The notes: generated by a model not told the origin, from the letters alone. A stretch of DNA of 13,438 bases from JBOGWY01 sp050694015 (GCA_050694015.1 JBOGWY010000049.1:1-13438); one strand, 5' to 3'; positions 1 through 8,242 are shown, counted from the stretch's first letter. Program-made: numbers and translations.

Positions 1-1361
<1,361 letters not shown>

Positions 1362-1402
1362 CTCAACCTCCTTGTGGACCCTGCGATCCGGCTAGATATG
1401 GG

Positions 1403-1429
1403 TTAGCACTCTCGGTCTCTGAGTGCTAA
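1403..1429 (-). promoter_or_regulatory. CIRCE operator (HrcA binding site)
   Basis: A perfect 9-bp inverted repeat, TTAGCACTC and GAGTGCTAA separated by 9 bp, matches the CIRCE consensus exactly. It lies between the probable promoter and the groEL ribosome binding site. In many bacteria CIRCE is bound by the HrcA repressor, which releases it on heat shock. HrcA itself is not in the window. Confidence 0.95.
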
Positions 1430-1458
1430 AGATAGCGCCGCCCCCGCCGGTCGCGCAA
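1429..1458 (-). promoter_or_regulatory. Probable sigma-70-type promoter of groEL
   Basis: On the minus strand a TTGCGC hexamer (1458-1453) is followed after 18 bp by TATCTT (1434-1429). Transcription would start inside the CIRCE element, which fits HrcA repression by occlusion. The hexamers only partly match the consensus, and a second candidate -10 (TATCTA, just after CIRCE) cannot be excluded. Confidence 0.4.
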
Positions 1459-1475
1459 ACGACTCCCCGGGGCGG

Positions 1476-3104
1476 TCAGGAAACGGTCTCGTCGGGGACG
1501 AGGAGTGAGGCGTCGAGGAGCCCCGAGGTGAAGCTCCGCATCAGGACGTAGGGCTCCATGTGGGGCTCGATGAAGCGATAGCGGTACTTCCTCTCGGCCC
1601 CGGTCTTGACCAGGACGGGGCCCCGAGCGTCCTCGGTCAGCGCGTTGAGCTGCCGGTTGAAGCTGGGGATGTCGTACTTCTTGCCCATCACGGCGGTCAG
1701 CGGCTTGCGTACGGCGGCGGCGGCGAAGTACCCCTTGTCGTCGTTGGGTGCGAGCGCCGCTCCCAGCAGGACCTCGGCGTACTTCGCCCCGTGGGTGGTG
1801 GCGGTGGCTCGTTCGTAGGTCTCCTGGATCCAGGCTTCGACCCGGTCGGCCACTTTCCGGATCCCGGCCTGCGCGTCGTCCATCGTCACGAGGGGACGCT
1901 GTGCATCTATCGCCGACCGTGTTGCGGCTTGGCCCAGCAGGTGGGCGAAGTGGGGGAAACCCTGCGACATCTGACCGATCAGGTCGAGCGCGCCGGGCTC
2001 GATGTCCATCGTCAGGAGTTGCAGGCCGCGGCGCACGATGTCCTTGAGCTCCTCCGTCGACATGCGCGGCATGTGGATGTTTACGAGCGCCCGGTTGATC
2101 GAGCCATGTTCCGCAAGGAGCTCGTCAAGACTGTCGGCGACACCGATGATGACCAGCGTCGTCGGTACCGCCTGGTCCGAAAGTGTCTTGATCGTGTCGG
2201 CGAACAAACGTGTGACTTCCGCATTCGTCATCGTGTCGAACTCGTCGATGAGGATGATGCATTCCTTCTCGACCGCGACCTGTTGAAGAACGCGGCGCAC
2301 GTCATTGGGGGTAAGGGTGTCCTTGTTTGCAAGGTCGTCTATCGCACGACGTCCTCGGCCGGTGGGGGACAAGGAAACGTCGAGCTCGTCTACGACCTTC
2401 TTCCACACACTGCTGAAATCGTCCGTGGCGTCACAGTTAACGCGCACGGCAACCCTGCTCGAGTCTTCCTCGAAGATCAGCGTGAGGATCCGCGCGAGTG
2501 AGGTCTTCCCCACCCCTCGCTCGCCATAGATGATCGCGTGCTGCCCTTTCTCGAACGCGACATCGACAAGGGCTTCGAGCTGTTCCGTTCGACCCGCGAA
2601 CAGATCGCGGCGCGCGACGGGAGCTGCCGGGGTGAACGCTTGCCCCACCTTGACACGAAGCTCTGCCGCCGAGTCCGCTTCCATCTTCGTAGACGCATCG
2701 ATGTCTATCTGCGAAACCTCGGTGACGAGAGGCGGCAGCTCATCTCGGCGCGCGGGATCCTTCGTGGGGGGCGAGAACGGTCCGCCTCCGTCGTCGTCGC
2801 GTTCCGCGATCGGGCGCCACCCCGTCTTCTGCAGCGATCGTCGCTGTTCGTCCTTGGCGATCTCCTCGTCTTTCAGGTCGGCCAGCCGCTTCAACGCGGC
2901 GACCGTTTCGGCCAGATCCATCACGGCCTCCTCGGCCGTGGGCGCGCGCTCCTCAGCCGCGGCGGGGGGAAGGTGCTGGGTTTCGGCGCCCCGGCGGAGC
3001 CGGATGGTCGGACGCGCCGCGTCTCCCCGGGAACGGAACAACAGGACGCCGATGACGACGAGGCCGATGGCGATGGCCAGCAACAGGACTTGGTCGAAGC
3101 CCAA
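1476..3104 (-). CDS. Membrane-anchored AAA+ (ORC/ExeA-like) ATPase
   Basis: The protein has 542 residues. Residues 5-23 form one hydrophobic segment followed by arginines, predicting an N-terminal anchor with the rest cytosolic. A charged, low-complexity linker (about 30-160) leads to an ATPase domain (about 165-400) with Walker A GERGVGKT (194-201), Walker B IILIDEFD (283-290) and a sensor-1-like strand near 315-325. The C-terminal part (about 425-535) looks like a winged-helix module. The pattern resembles Orc1/Cdc6- and ExeA-like STAND/AAA ATPases, so a role in scaffolding or partner remodelling is an inference; no substrate is identifiable. The start is TTG, chosen because AAGGAAGG (3120-3113) sits eight bases upstream and the anchor follows at once; no better in-frame ATG precedes the anchor. 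It ends 115 bases before groEL on the same strand, but groEL has its own promoter and operator. Confidence 0.85.
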   Translation of the reverse strand: MGFDQVLLLAIAIGLVVIGVLLFRSRGDAARPTIRLRRGAETQHLPPAAAEERAPTAEEAVMDLAETVAALKRLADLKDEEIAKDEQRRSLQKTGWRPIAERDDDGGGPFSPPTKDPARRDELPPLVTEVSQIDIDASTKMEADSAAELRVKVGQAFTPAAPVARRDLFAGRTEQLEALVDVAFEKGQHAIIYGERGVGKTSLARILTLIFEEDSSRVAVRVNCDATDDFSSVWKKVVDELDVSLSPTGRGRRAIDDLANKDTLTPNDVRRVLQQVAVEKECIILIDEFDTMTNAEVTRLFADTIKTLSDQAVPTTLVIIGVADSLDELLAEHGSINRALVNIHMPRMSTEELKDIVRRGLQLLTMDIEPGALDLIGQMSQGFPHFAHLLGQAATRSAIDAQRPLVTMDDAQAGIRKVADRVEAWIQETYERATATTHGAKYAEVLLGAALAPNDDKGYFAAAAVRKPLTAVMGKKYDIPSFNRQLNALTEDARGPVLVKTGAERKYRYRFIEPHMEPYVLMRSFTSGLLDASLLVPDETVS

Positions 3105-3160
3105 TGGCCGGGCCTTCCTTTCGTGGGATCTCGGTGTCGATGTTGCGGCCTACCCTAGTA

Positions 3161-3217
3161 CCCACTAGCAGGTTGCTAACAGCTATCGGCGCGGTTCGTA
3201 CGGCCCACTAGCAGGTT
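3161..3217. repeat. Two exact 14-bp direct repeats upstream of the ATPase gene
   Basis: The sequence CCCACTAGCAGGTT occurs at 3161-3174 and again at 3204-3217, 43 bp start to start (about four helical turns). On the minus strand it reads AACCTGCTAGTGGG twice upstream of the ATPase gene. The spacing puts both copies on the same DNA face, so a tandem binding site for a regulator is plausible. No known regulator motif is recognised. Confidence 0.6.
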
Positions 3218-3224
3218 CGGAGCA

Positions 3225-3887
3225 TCAGAGCAGGCGAGTAGCGCCTCCGAGAACGACGGCGGCCAAGCTCGTCGCATTGACGACGCGCCCCACCGGCGTT
3301 TCCGCCAGGGCTTCGAGCCGGTGGGTGAACGGGCGCACCTCGATCTTCCGGTGCGCGGTGACGGCGACCGCCGCGCTGCGAGCCAGTCCGAACGGTCCGC
3401 ACAGGACGGCGCCGACGACGGGATCGCCGGAGACCACGGCTGCCGCTGCGACGACGACGAAGGTGCCGTAGCTGAGGAAGGTGAGGAACCCGATACCGAG
3501 TCCGGCTCCGAACATGAACGCGGCCGTGGGAGCCGTGTAGAAGCTGCGCCACCAGTCCGGGACCTGACGACGGCTCTGAGGTATCGGGACGGGCACGTTC
3601 AGGGTTTCACGGAACAGATAGAGCGCCGCGAATACGACCACAACCGCCGGACCGATGGGCCCCCACGGTGCCCCGAGGAGCGACCCGACGATCCCCAGGC
3701 CTATCCCGAGAAGGCCCGCGGTCGTCGTTGCCCCGATGACGTGCAACGACGCGGAGAGCCACGCTCGTTTCCGTCCCTCGCCGTTGACCACGGCACCGAT
3801 GGTGTCGACCATCGAGAGTCCTCAGGGCGAGAAGAGGGTGGACAGCCCCGCCACCACCGAGGCGATGACCAGGGTTGCGATCAGCAC
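3225..3887 (-). CDS. CcdA-like thiol-redox membrane protein with in-frame TGA (candidate selenocysteine) at codon 22
   Basis: Read through a TGA at 3824-3822, the frame gives about 220 residues. It starts at a GTG (3887-3885) that overlaps the stop of the upstream mauA-like gene. Residues 1-19 are a hydrophobic helix ending FSP-TGA-GLSM, followed by several more hydrophobic segments and a second conserved-looking LCGPFGL near residue 163. CcdA/DsbD-type electron conduits carry a redox cysteine in an SPC motif of the first helix and another cysteine later; here the TGA falls exactly at the SPC cysteine. The alternative is a 195-residue protein starting at ATG 3812, with GAGGA six bases upstream, but this would lose the first helix. 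That ATG also lies within a 7-bp hairpin (3814-3797). A nonsense mutation is possible. The protein probably passes electrons across the membrane to the exported partner of this cluster. Confidence 0.7.
3797..3814 (-). promoter_or_regulatory. Hairpin just downstream of the in-frame TGA (possible SECIS-like element)
   Basis: On the minus strand CGATGGT (3814-3808) pairs perfectly with ACCATCG (3803-3797) around a CGAC tetraloop, with a further U-G pair possible at the base. The hairpin begins seven bases after the TGA and its loop carries G as second base. Bacterial SECIS elements are hairpins directly after the UGA with a G near the loop start. The inner GGU/ACC part lies 11 bases after the UGA, the spacing known for E. 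coli fdhF, but the loop is small and there is no bulged U. The hairpin also covers the alternative ATG at 3812. Confidence 0.35.
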
Positions 3888-4417
3888 CTGATGTTCGTGT
3901 CGCGGTAAGCGATGCAGAAGAGCCACCGACCACTGTGGCAATAGCTCCGGATCGAGCCACCATCACCGTTGATCCGGTAGCGGTACTCCGAGCAGCAGTC
4001 CTCGATCTCGCGGATGCGGCCGTTACAGCAGCGGTACCACGACCCGTCGTACGCGGGACGCTTAACGCGCGGGAAGCGGTCCGGCACGCGCTGCTCGCAG
4101 ATCTTGCGGCGACGTTGCGTCTTCGAGGTGTAGAGGTTCCCCCGGTCGTCTACCGGATATCCGTGACGCGGGTGCACGGGATAGCCGTAGCGGTCGATGC
4201 GGGTCTGCGGTGCGAACGGATGCGGACAGGACTCGGTCGAACCGGTGTAGCCGCATATGTGCGTCGCCTCGGCTCTCTCCGGTTTGAGCGAGTGCGCGAC
4301 GAGAGGGCCACCCACGAGCGCGACGAAACCCGTGCCGACCTTCCCGAGGAACGAACGACGGCTCGTGCTGCCCGCGAGACCGACGGTTGCGTGTTCTACA
4401 GATCGTTGCAAAGACAC
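3881..4417 (-). CDS. Tat-exported cysteine-rich protein, methylamine dehydrogenase light chain (MauA)-like
   Basis: The protein has 178 residues. A twin-arginine signal, SRRSFL at 19-24 followed by a hydrophobic stretch (27-42), directs export of a folded protein. The mature part holds ten cysteines (55, 64, 107, 130, 131, 141, 142, 160, 168, 178), including two adjacent pairs, and only two tryptophans, W127 in GSWYRCC and W165 in GRWLFC. Methylamine dehydrogenase light chains are Tat-exported, have many disulfides and form tryptophan tryptophylquinone from two tryptophans, one of them also in a SWxxxC setting; the likeness is partial and no heavy chain is in view. The GTG start directly follows the mauD-like stop codon, with AAAGGG eight bases upstream inside mauD. 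Its neighbours are the disulfide and maturation proteins expected for such a substrate. It could instead be an unrelated disulfide-rich exported protein. Confidence 0.7.
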   Translation of the reverse strand: MSLQRSVEHATVGLAGSTSRRSFLGKVGTGFVALVGGPLVAHSLKPERAEATHICGYTGSTESCPHPFAPQTRIDRYGYPVHPRHGYPVDDRGNLYTSKTQRRRKICEQRVPDRFPRVKRPAYDGSWYRCCNGRIREIEDCCSEYRYRINGDGGSIRSYCHSGRWLFCIAYRDTNIRC

Positions 4418-4993
4418 TCAGCCGACCCTTTCTAGTTGTGCAGCACGTACGCGCCGCAAGCCCGTCTCCACGAGGCCTTCCATCTGTTCGAGATTGTTGA
4501 CGGTGCCCTTCGCCCGTACAAGTCCTTTGTCGTCGAGGATCACGAGGAAGGGAGTCCCCGGCACCGCGTAGGACTGGGTCAGCTCCGGCGACGCGACCAT
4601 CGGGAGCGGCCCGCTCTTGCTACCGAACGCGGCCACGGTCTCGTGCGCGTCGACATCGGTGATCACGACACCCTCGAACTCGGCCGATCGGGCTATCACC
4701 GGGACCGAGGGCAGCACGCGATCGCACACCAGGCATCCGGGGGACACGAACATCAGCAGCTGAGACTGCCCCGGCCCGCCGACGGTGACCGGCGTCCCGT
4801 CGAGCGCGGTCGCCTCCACGGGTGGCGGAGCCTCGTTCAGCGGAGGGCCTTCGTCGTCCATCTCGAGCGCGCCGCGGGGGCCGAGACGGAGATGCAGGGT
4901 CCCGATCTGGCGGGCGAGGGCCACGACCATGACGCCCAGAACCAGCACGAGGACCCAGAGCACCGCGTACGACGCGGCCCACCAACCCTCCAC
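4418..4993 (-). CDS. mauD: MauD-like membrane-anchored thioredoxin-fold protein
   Basis: The protein has 191 residues: one N-terminal membrane helix (about 6-26), the GPRGALEMDDEGP segment (38-50) typical of MauD-type proteins, then a thioredoxin/TlpA fold with the active-site CLVC motif (C87, C90) and a cis-proline-type loop at VPGTPF (144-149). MauD is known as an accessory factor for disulfide formation or isomerisation in the methylamine dehydrogenase light chain, acting outside the membrane. Here the next gene encodes a ten-cysteine Tat-exported protein, a fitting substrate. The start is GTG at 4993-4991 with AAAGG six bases upstream. It is the first gene of its operon and is divergent from the mauE-like gene, 90 bp away; shared control from that gap is likely but no operator was recognised. 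Confidence 0.9.
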   Translation of the reverse strand: MEGWWAASYAVLWVLVLVLGVMVVALARQIGTLHLRLGPRGALEMDDEGPPLNEAPPPVEATALDGTPVTVGGPGQSQLLMFVSPGCLVCDRVLPSVPVIARSAEFEGVVITDVDAHETVAAFGSKSGPLPMVASPELTQSYAVPGTPFLVILDDKGLVRAKGTVNNLEQMEGLVETGLRRVRAAQLERVG

Positions 4994-5083
4994 GCACGGC
5001 CTTTCGCTCGTGAGATGAGGGCTCGAACCTACCGCCTAGGATGCGCTCCGTAGTCACACGAACTCACATTTGGAGGAGATCCC

Positions 5084-5614
5084 ACGGATTCCATTGCTCG
5101 CGTCGCCGCCCTCTCCCTCGCCCTCACGTTGGGCTGGGCGGGCCTGGCCAAGGCGCTTCGGTTCGTCCCGTGGCGTTCGAGCCTCGTGGGGTACCGCCTT
5201 CCCCGCGGCCTCTTCCCGTTCGTGTTGATCGGGCTGCCGATCGTCGAGTTGGGCACGGCGGCATTGCTTCTCACGTCGTACGCCCGGGCCGGCGCGGCCG
5301 TCGCGCTCGCGCTCGTGTCGTCGTTCTCGGCCACGGTCGTACGCGCCCGTGCGATCGCCGGAGACCGCGTTCCGTGCGGATGCTTCGGCGGGATGAAGAC
5401 CCGCGACTACCGCCTGATGCTCGTGCGCAACGCCGTGCTGGGGCTCGCCGCGGCCGCCGTGATGATCCGCGCAGACGGGGGAAGCCCCCTTCACGGCTTC
5501 GCGCCGCCGCGGGCGAGTGAACTCCTTCCCGCCGGATTAGTTGTGCTGGGAGTGGTGTTCATCGGCTTCGTCGCGTGGCAGGCTGCGCTCATGAGTAGAG
5601 GACACCGTCGATGA
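5084..5614 (+). CDS. mauE: MauE/DoxX-family redox membrane protein, apparent ACG start
   Basis: The frame gives 176 residues with about four membrane helices and the motif PCGCFGG (cysteines 98 and 100 counted from the ACG), characteristic of MauE/DoxX-type proteins thought to pair with MauD-like thioredoxins in disulfide chemistry. The start is unusual. The best ribosome binding site, GGAGG (5072-5076), lies seven bases before an ACG at 5084, and the reading MDSIARVAALSLALTLGWAG gives a natural first helix. No ATG, GTG or TTG exists in frame until TTG 5129, which would remove half that helix and has no ribosome binding site. Either ACG or ATT (5093) initiates, or the ATG has been lost by a T-to-C change. 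The stop overlaps the next gene in an ATGA, so the operon is translationally coupled. Confidence 0.87.
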   Translation, partial: TDSIARVAALSLALTLGWAGLAKALRFVPWRSSLVGYRLPRGLFPFVLIGLPIVELGTAALLLTSYARAGAAVALALVSSFSATVVRARAIAGDRVPCGCFGGMKTRDYRLMLVRNAVLGLAAAAVMIRADGGSPLHGFAPPRASELLPAGLVVLGVVFIGFVAWQAALMSRGHRR

Positions 5615-6174
5615 AGAAGGTCCTTCTCGTCGCGCTGGCCGCCGCCGTCTCGCTGCCTTTGCTCGCGCTCGCGCGCCACGTCGAACTCACCGATCCCGAC
5701 GACACGAAGGGGCTCTTGGACATCCGGCGTGTCACCGTCGCGGGCTCGCGGCGCGCGCCGACATGGACGATCGCTACGGGGGCCCGGTGGACCGCGGAGC
5801 AGATGTGGGACACCGGTTTCCTGGTCGTCAAGATCGATACGTTCGGAACCCGGCGCGCGGACTACTACGCGATCGTCAATTCCGACGGTCGCAAGTTCCA
5901 CGGATCCTTGTATCGGGACCGGAAGAAGAAGCCGGATCGTCGTCTGCGCGGCGTGCGGGTCGACCGCGCCGACCGCCGCAGCTTGACGATCAGGATCGGC
6001 CTTCGTGAGCTGCGGCGCCGCGAGAGTCGCATCTACCGCTGGTACGCGACCACCTTGTTCGCCTCCGACAATTGCAGGAGCACATGCATCGATCGGGCGC
6101 CCGATCAAGGCGCGATCTCCGAACCCGAGCCGGCGCAGACGCCGACCCCAACACCGTCCGTCCCGACTCCTTAG
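5611..6174 (+). CDS. Secreted protein of unknown function
   Basis: The 187-residue protein begins MKKVLLVALAAAVSLPLLALA, a classical Sec signal peptide with cleavage likely after about residue 21. The mature part is rich in beta-prone and basic segments (RRADYYAIVNSDGR, KKKPDRR), has two cysteines (NCRSTC near 155) and ends in a Pro-Thr tail of PTPTP type (about 172-187), which could act as a flexible spacer. No family was recognised. Its ATG overlaps the mauE-like stop (ATGA), so it belongs to that operon and may share the exported redox role of the cluster. An outer-surface or cell-wall location is an inference. Confidence 0.75.
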   Translation: MKKVLLVALAAAVSLPLLALARHVELTDPDDTKGLLDIRRVTVAGSRRAPTWTIATGARWTAEQMWDTGFLVVKIDTFGTRRADYYAIVNSDGRKFHGSLYRDRKKKPDRRLRGVRVDRADRRSLTIRIGLRELRRRESRIYRWYATTLFASDNCRSTCIDRAPDQGAISEPEPAQTPTPTPSVPTP

Positions 6175-6184
6175 GAGTTTCACG

Positions 6185-7777
6185 GTGCCGCCGCGGCTCG
6201 TCGTCCTTGGGTGGGACTCGGCGACGTACGACGTCGTCGATCCGTTGATCGAGCGCGGCCGGCTGCCCGCGCTCGCTGGTTTGCTCGAACGAGGCTTCCG
6301 GGCGCCGCTGCGATCGACGTGGCCGCCGATGACCGACTGCGCGTGGACGTCCGCATTCACCGGCCAGAACGCCGGTCACCACGGGATCTTTGGGTCCTGG
6401 TACCGGGCACCCGGTGCCTACGCGTGCCGCTACTTCTCGGCGCGCGATCGCCGCGCGCCGGCGGTGTGGGAGATGACGCCGGACCTTCGCTGGCTCGTGT
6501 GGAACGTCCCCATGACGTTTCCTCCCGCGGCGGTCAACGGCGTCATGGTGGCGGGGTACGGCGCGCCACCAGGGGCGCGCTTCACCGCGCCCGCATCATT
6601 CCAGGACGAACTCGCCGAACGCTGGCGCATCGAGGATCTCCTCGATCGGGCGCCGCACGCCTCGCTCGAGGCCTTCCTCAACCAGCTGCTCGCGGGCTTG
6701 GAGGCGCAAGCGGAGGCCGTCCCGTGGGCGGCGCGCGAGGTAGGCGCGGACGCGGTCGTCGCGGTGTGGCCGCACGTCGATCGCGCGCAGCACTTCTTCT
6801 GGCGCTTCCGCGGCACCTCGCATCCTCTATCCGGCGCCGTCGATCGCGTGTACGAGGCGATGGACAAGGCCACCGCGGCCGTGGTCGCGGCGTTCCCAGA
6901 TGCCGACGTCATGGTCGTGAGTGACCACGGCGCGGGACCGTTGTACGGCGACGTCAATCTCGGCGCGTGGCTTGCTCGTCGCGGCGATGCGGCATATGCG
7001 CGCGGGCGTCGCAAGGGTCTATCCGATGTCGCGTGGGCGATGCCGCCCAGCGTGAGGAAGCTGGGCCGCCGCGCTGCGCCCGGTCTCGCTCGTCGCGCGA
7101 TGGGTGCCAAGCTCACCGGGCAGCTCGCCCCGTTCGACTGGACGCGGACCCGGGCGTTCCTCGGCTTCCATTCGGATCTGTGGCTCAACCTGCAGGGACG
7201 GGAGCCGGACGGGACCGTAGCGCCGGCCGACGCGAGCGCCGTCGTCGAGGAACTCCGGAACGATCTTCTGACCCTGACCGATCCGCGCACCGGCGCCGAT
7301 GTCTTCGCCGGCGCGCACACGCGTGACGAGATCTTCTCCGGCCCCCATGCCGACATGGCACCCGACCTGATGCTCGATACGTGGTCGGCGGGGTACCGCG
7401 TCGCTCCGGGACGGGACGATAGCGACGACGTCGTGGTTGGTCCCGCATCGCTCGCCGGCGTCGACGAAGCGTGGTCGTCGGATCACCGCCCGCTCGGGAT
7501 CTTCGCGGCGGCGGGCCCGCGGATCGAGAAGGGGGCCGCGGGCGAGCTCGCGCTGTACGACGTTTGCCCCACGTCGCTAGCGTTGCTCGACCAGGTCGTG
7601 CCCTCGGGTCTGGACGGTGCAGTCGCGGAAGACGCGTTGAGCGCGTCGTTCAAGGAGGTGAGCCCGGTCCGGTTCGGCGATGCGGCCCCCGCGCCATCGT
7701 CGAGCGACGACGCGTTCAGCGACGAGGAGGCCGACGCCGTCGCCGCGCACCTCAAGGACCTCGGCTACATCGAGTGA
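6185..7777 (+). CDS. Alkaline phosphatase superfamily / type I phosphodiesterase-nucleotide pyrophosphatase-like hydrolase
   Basis: The protein has 530 residues from a GTG at 6185, chosen because TAGGAG (6172-6177) precedes it; no signal peptide follows, so it is probably cytosolic. It shows the superfamily's metal-binding elements in order: VVLGWDSAT with D11; WPPMTDCAWTSAFTG, where T50 or T55 is the likely nucleophile; HHGIFG; VWPHVDRAQHFFW; SDHGAG with D247-H248; and a late SSDHRPLGIF with H434. Enzymes of this type hydrolyse phosphate mono- or diesters through a Thr/Ser intermediate with two divalent metals. The substrate cannot be told from sequence. The C-terminus (HLKDLGYIE) is intact. 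It lies 10 bp downstream of the secreted protein in the mauE-like operon, so cotranscription is likely though the functional link is unclear. Confidence 0.88.
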   Translation: MPPRLVVLGWDSATYDVVDPLIERGRLPALAGLLERGFRAPLRSTWPPMTDCAWTSAFTGQNAGHHGIFGSWYRAPGAYACRYFSARDRRAPAVWEMTPDLRWLVWNVPMTFPPAAVNGVMVAGYGAPPGARFTAPASFQDELAERWRIEDLLDRAPHASLEAFLNQLLAGLEAQAEAVPWAAREVGADAVVAVWPHVDRAQHFFWRFRGTSHPLSGAVDRVYEAMDKATAAVVAAFPDADVMVVSDHGAGPLYGDVNLGAWLARRGDAAYARGRRKGLSDVAWAMPPSVRKLGRRAAPGLARRAMGAKLTGQLAPFDWTRTRAFLGFHSDLWLNLQGREPDGTVAPADASAVVEELRNDLLTLTDPRTGADVFAGAHTRDEIFSGPHADMAPDLMLDTWSAGYRVAPGRDDSDDVVVGPASLAGVDEAWSSDHRPLGIFAAAGPRIEKGAAGELALYDVCPTSLALLDQVVPSGLDGAVAEDALSASFKEVSPVRFGDAAPAPSSSDDAFSDEEADAVAAHLKDLGYIE

Positions 7778-7778
7778 C

Positions 7779-7946
7779 TAGTGGACTGTCTCGCAATCCC
7801 TCAGCCATTTTGGCGGCGAAGCCGCGGCGCCTCGCGGCGTTCTCGGTCGCTCACGTACCTTTCAGGTACGCGACGCTCCCTGCGGCCTTGCGAGGCTTGC
7901 GTTTCGCGACGCCAAATCTGACCTCGGATCACAAGACAGCCCACTA
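7779..7946. repeat. 168-bp imperfect palindrome (MITE/REP-like or bidirectional terminator)
   Basis: The whole segment is an inverted repeat centred at about 7862. The ends are TAGTGGACTGTCTCGCAATC (7779 onward) against the reverse complement TAGTGGGCTGTCTTGTGATC from 7946 inward. The core is a perfect CGTACCT-TTC-AGGTACG hairpin (7854-7870), and the intermediate arms match imperfectly. In the outer 21 positions, all four mismatches become G-U pairs if the minus strand is transcribed, so a minus-strand RNA would be fully paired there. It starts one base after the phosphatase stop, and its last three bases are the stop codon of the convergent small gene. It could end both transcripts, or be a non-autonomous repeat; copies elsewhere would decide. 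Confidence 0.75.
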
Positions 7947-8180
7947 CGGCGGGATCTGCCAGATGTCGCGCGGGCCTCTCATGGAATCGAGCGTCGGCGT
8001 GTTCAGACCACGCTTCGCGGCTCGCTTCATCTGATGGACTATCAACCTCGTCACGAGGACCCATCCCACGGACACCACGATCAATAGCACGCACGCCACT
8101 GTCAGGGACGGGTCGCGGAAGAACTCCGCCAGGGACGGCTTCTGTGCCAACTCGACGAGCCCGGTCGCGGCCGTGTTCAT
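7944..8180 (-). CDS. Small single-pass membrane protein of unknown function
   Basis: From ATG 8180 the protein has 78 residues: a short polar N-terminus (MNTAATGLVELAQ), one membrane helix (about residues 26-45, VACVLLIVVSVGWVLV) and a basic tail (HQMKRAAKRG) that predicts a cytosolic C-terminus. No family was recognised. An upstream in-frame TTG (8189) is possible, but neither start has a clear ribosome binding site, so a leaderless mRNA may apply. The TAG stop coincides with the outer end of the 168-bp palindrome, which lies directly in its 3' direction. It is divergent from the larE-like gene, 62 bp away. Confidence 0.6.
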   Translation of the reverse strand: MNTAATGLVELAQKPSLAEFFRDPSLTVACVLLIVVSVGWVLVTRLIVHQMKRAAKRGLNTPTLDSMRGPRDIWQIPP

Positions 8181-8242
8181 AGGAAGCAAATGGGTACCAC
8201 TTTCGACGTCGAGTTGCTCGTGGGGGCTGCGAAGATGGCTAT

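Noticed and set aside
1465..1472. CCCCGGGG palindrome after the ATPase gene as a terminator
   Set aside because: Too short, with no loop and no T-run; likely a chance GC palindrome.
1560..2501. Plus-strand open frame of about 313 codons opposite the AAA+ ATPase
   Set aside because: Shadow of the ATPase gene; no motif and no ribosome binding site, while the minus-strand frame has Walker A and B motifs.
3822..3887. A separate 21-residue hydrophobic peptide gene ending at the TGA
   Set aside because: Possible in principle, but the frame continues directly into the CcdA-like protein and the peptide matches its expected first helix, so one interrupted or recoded gene is simpler.
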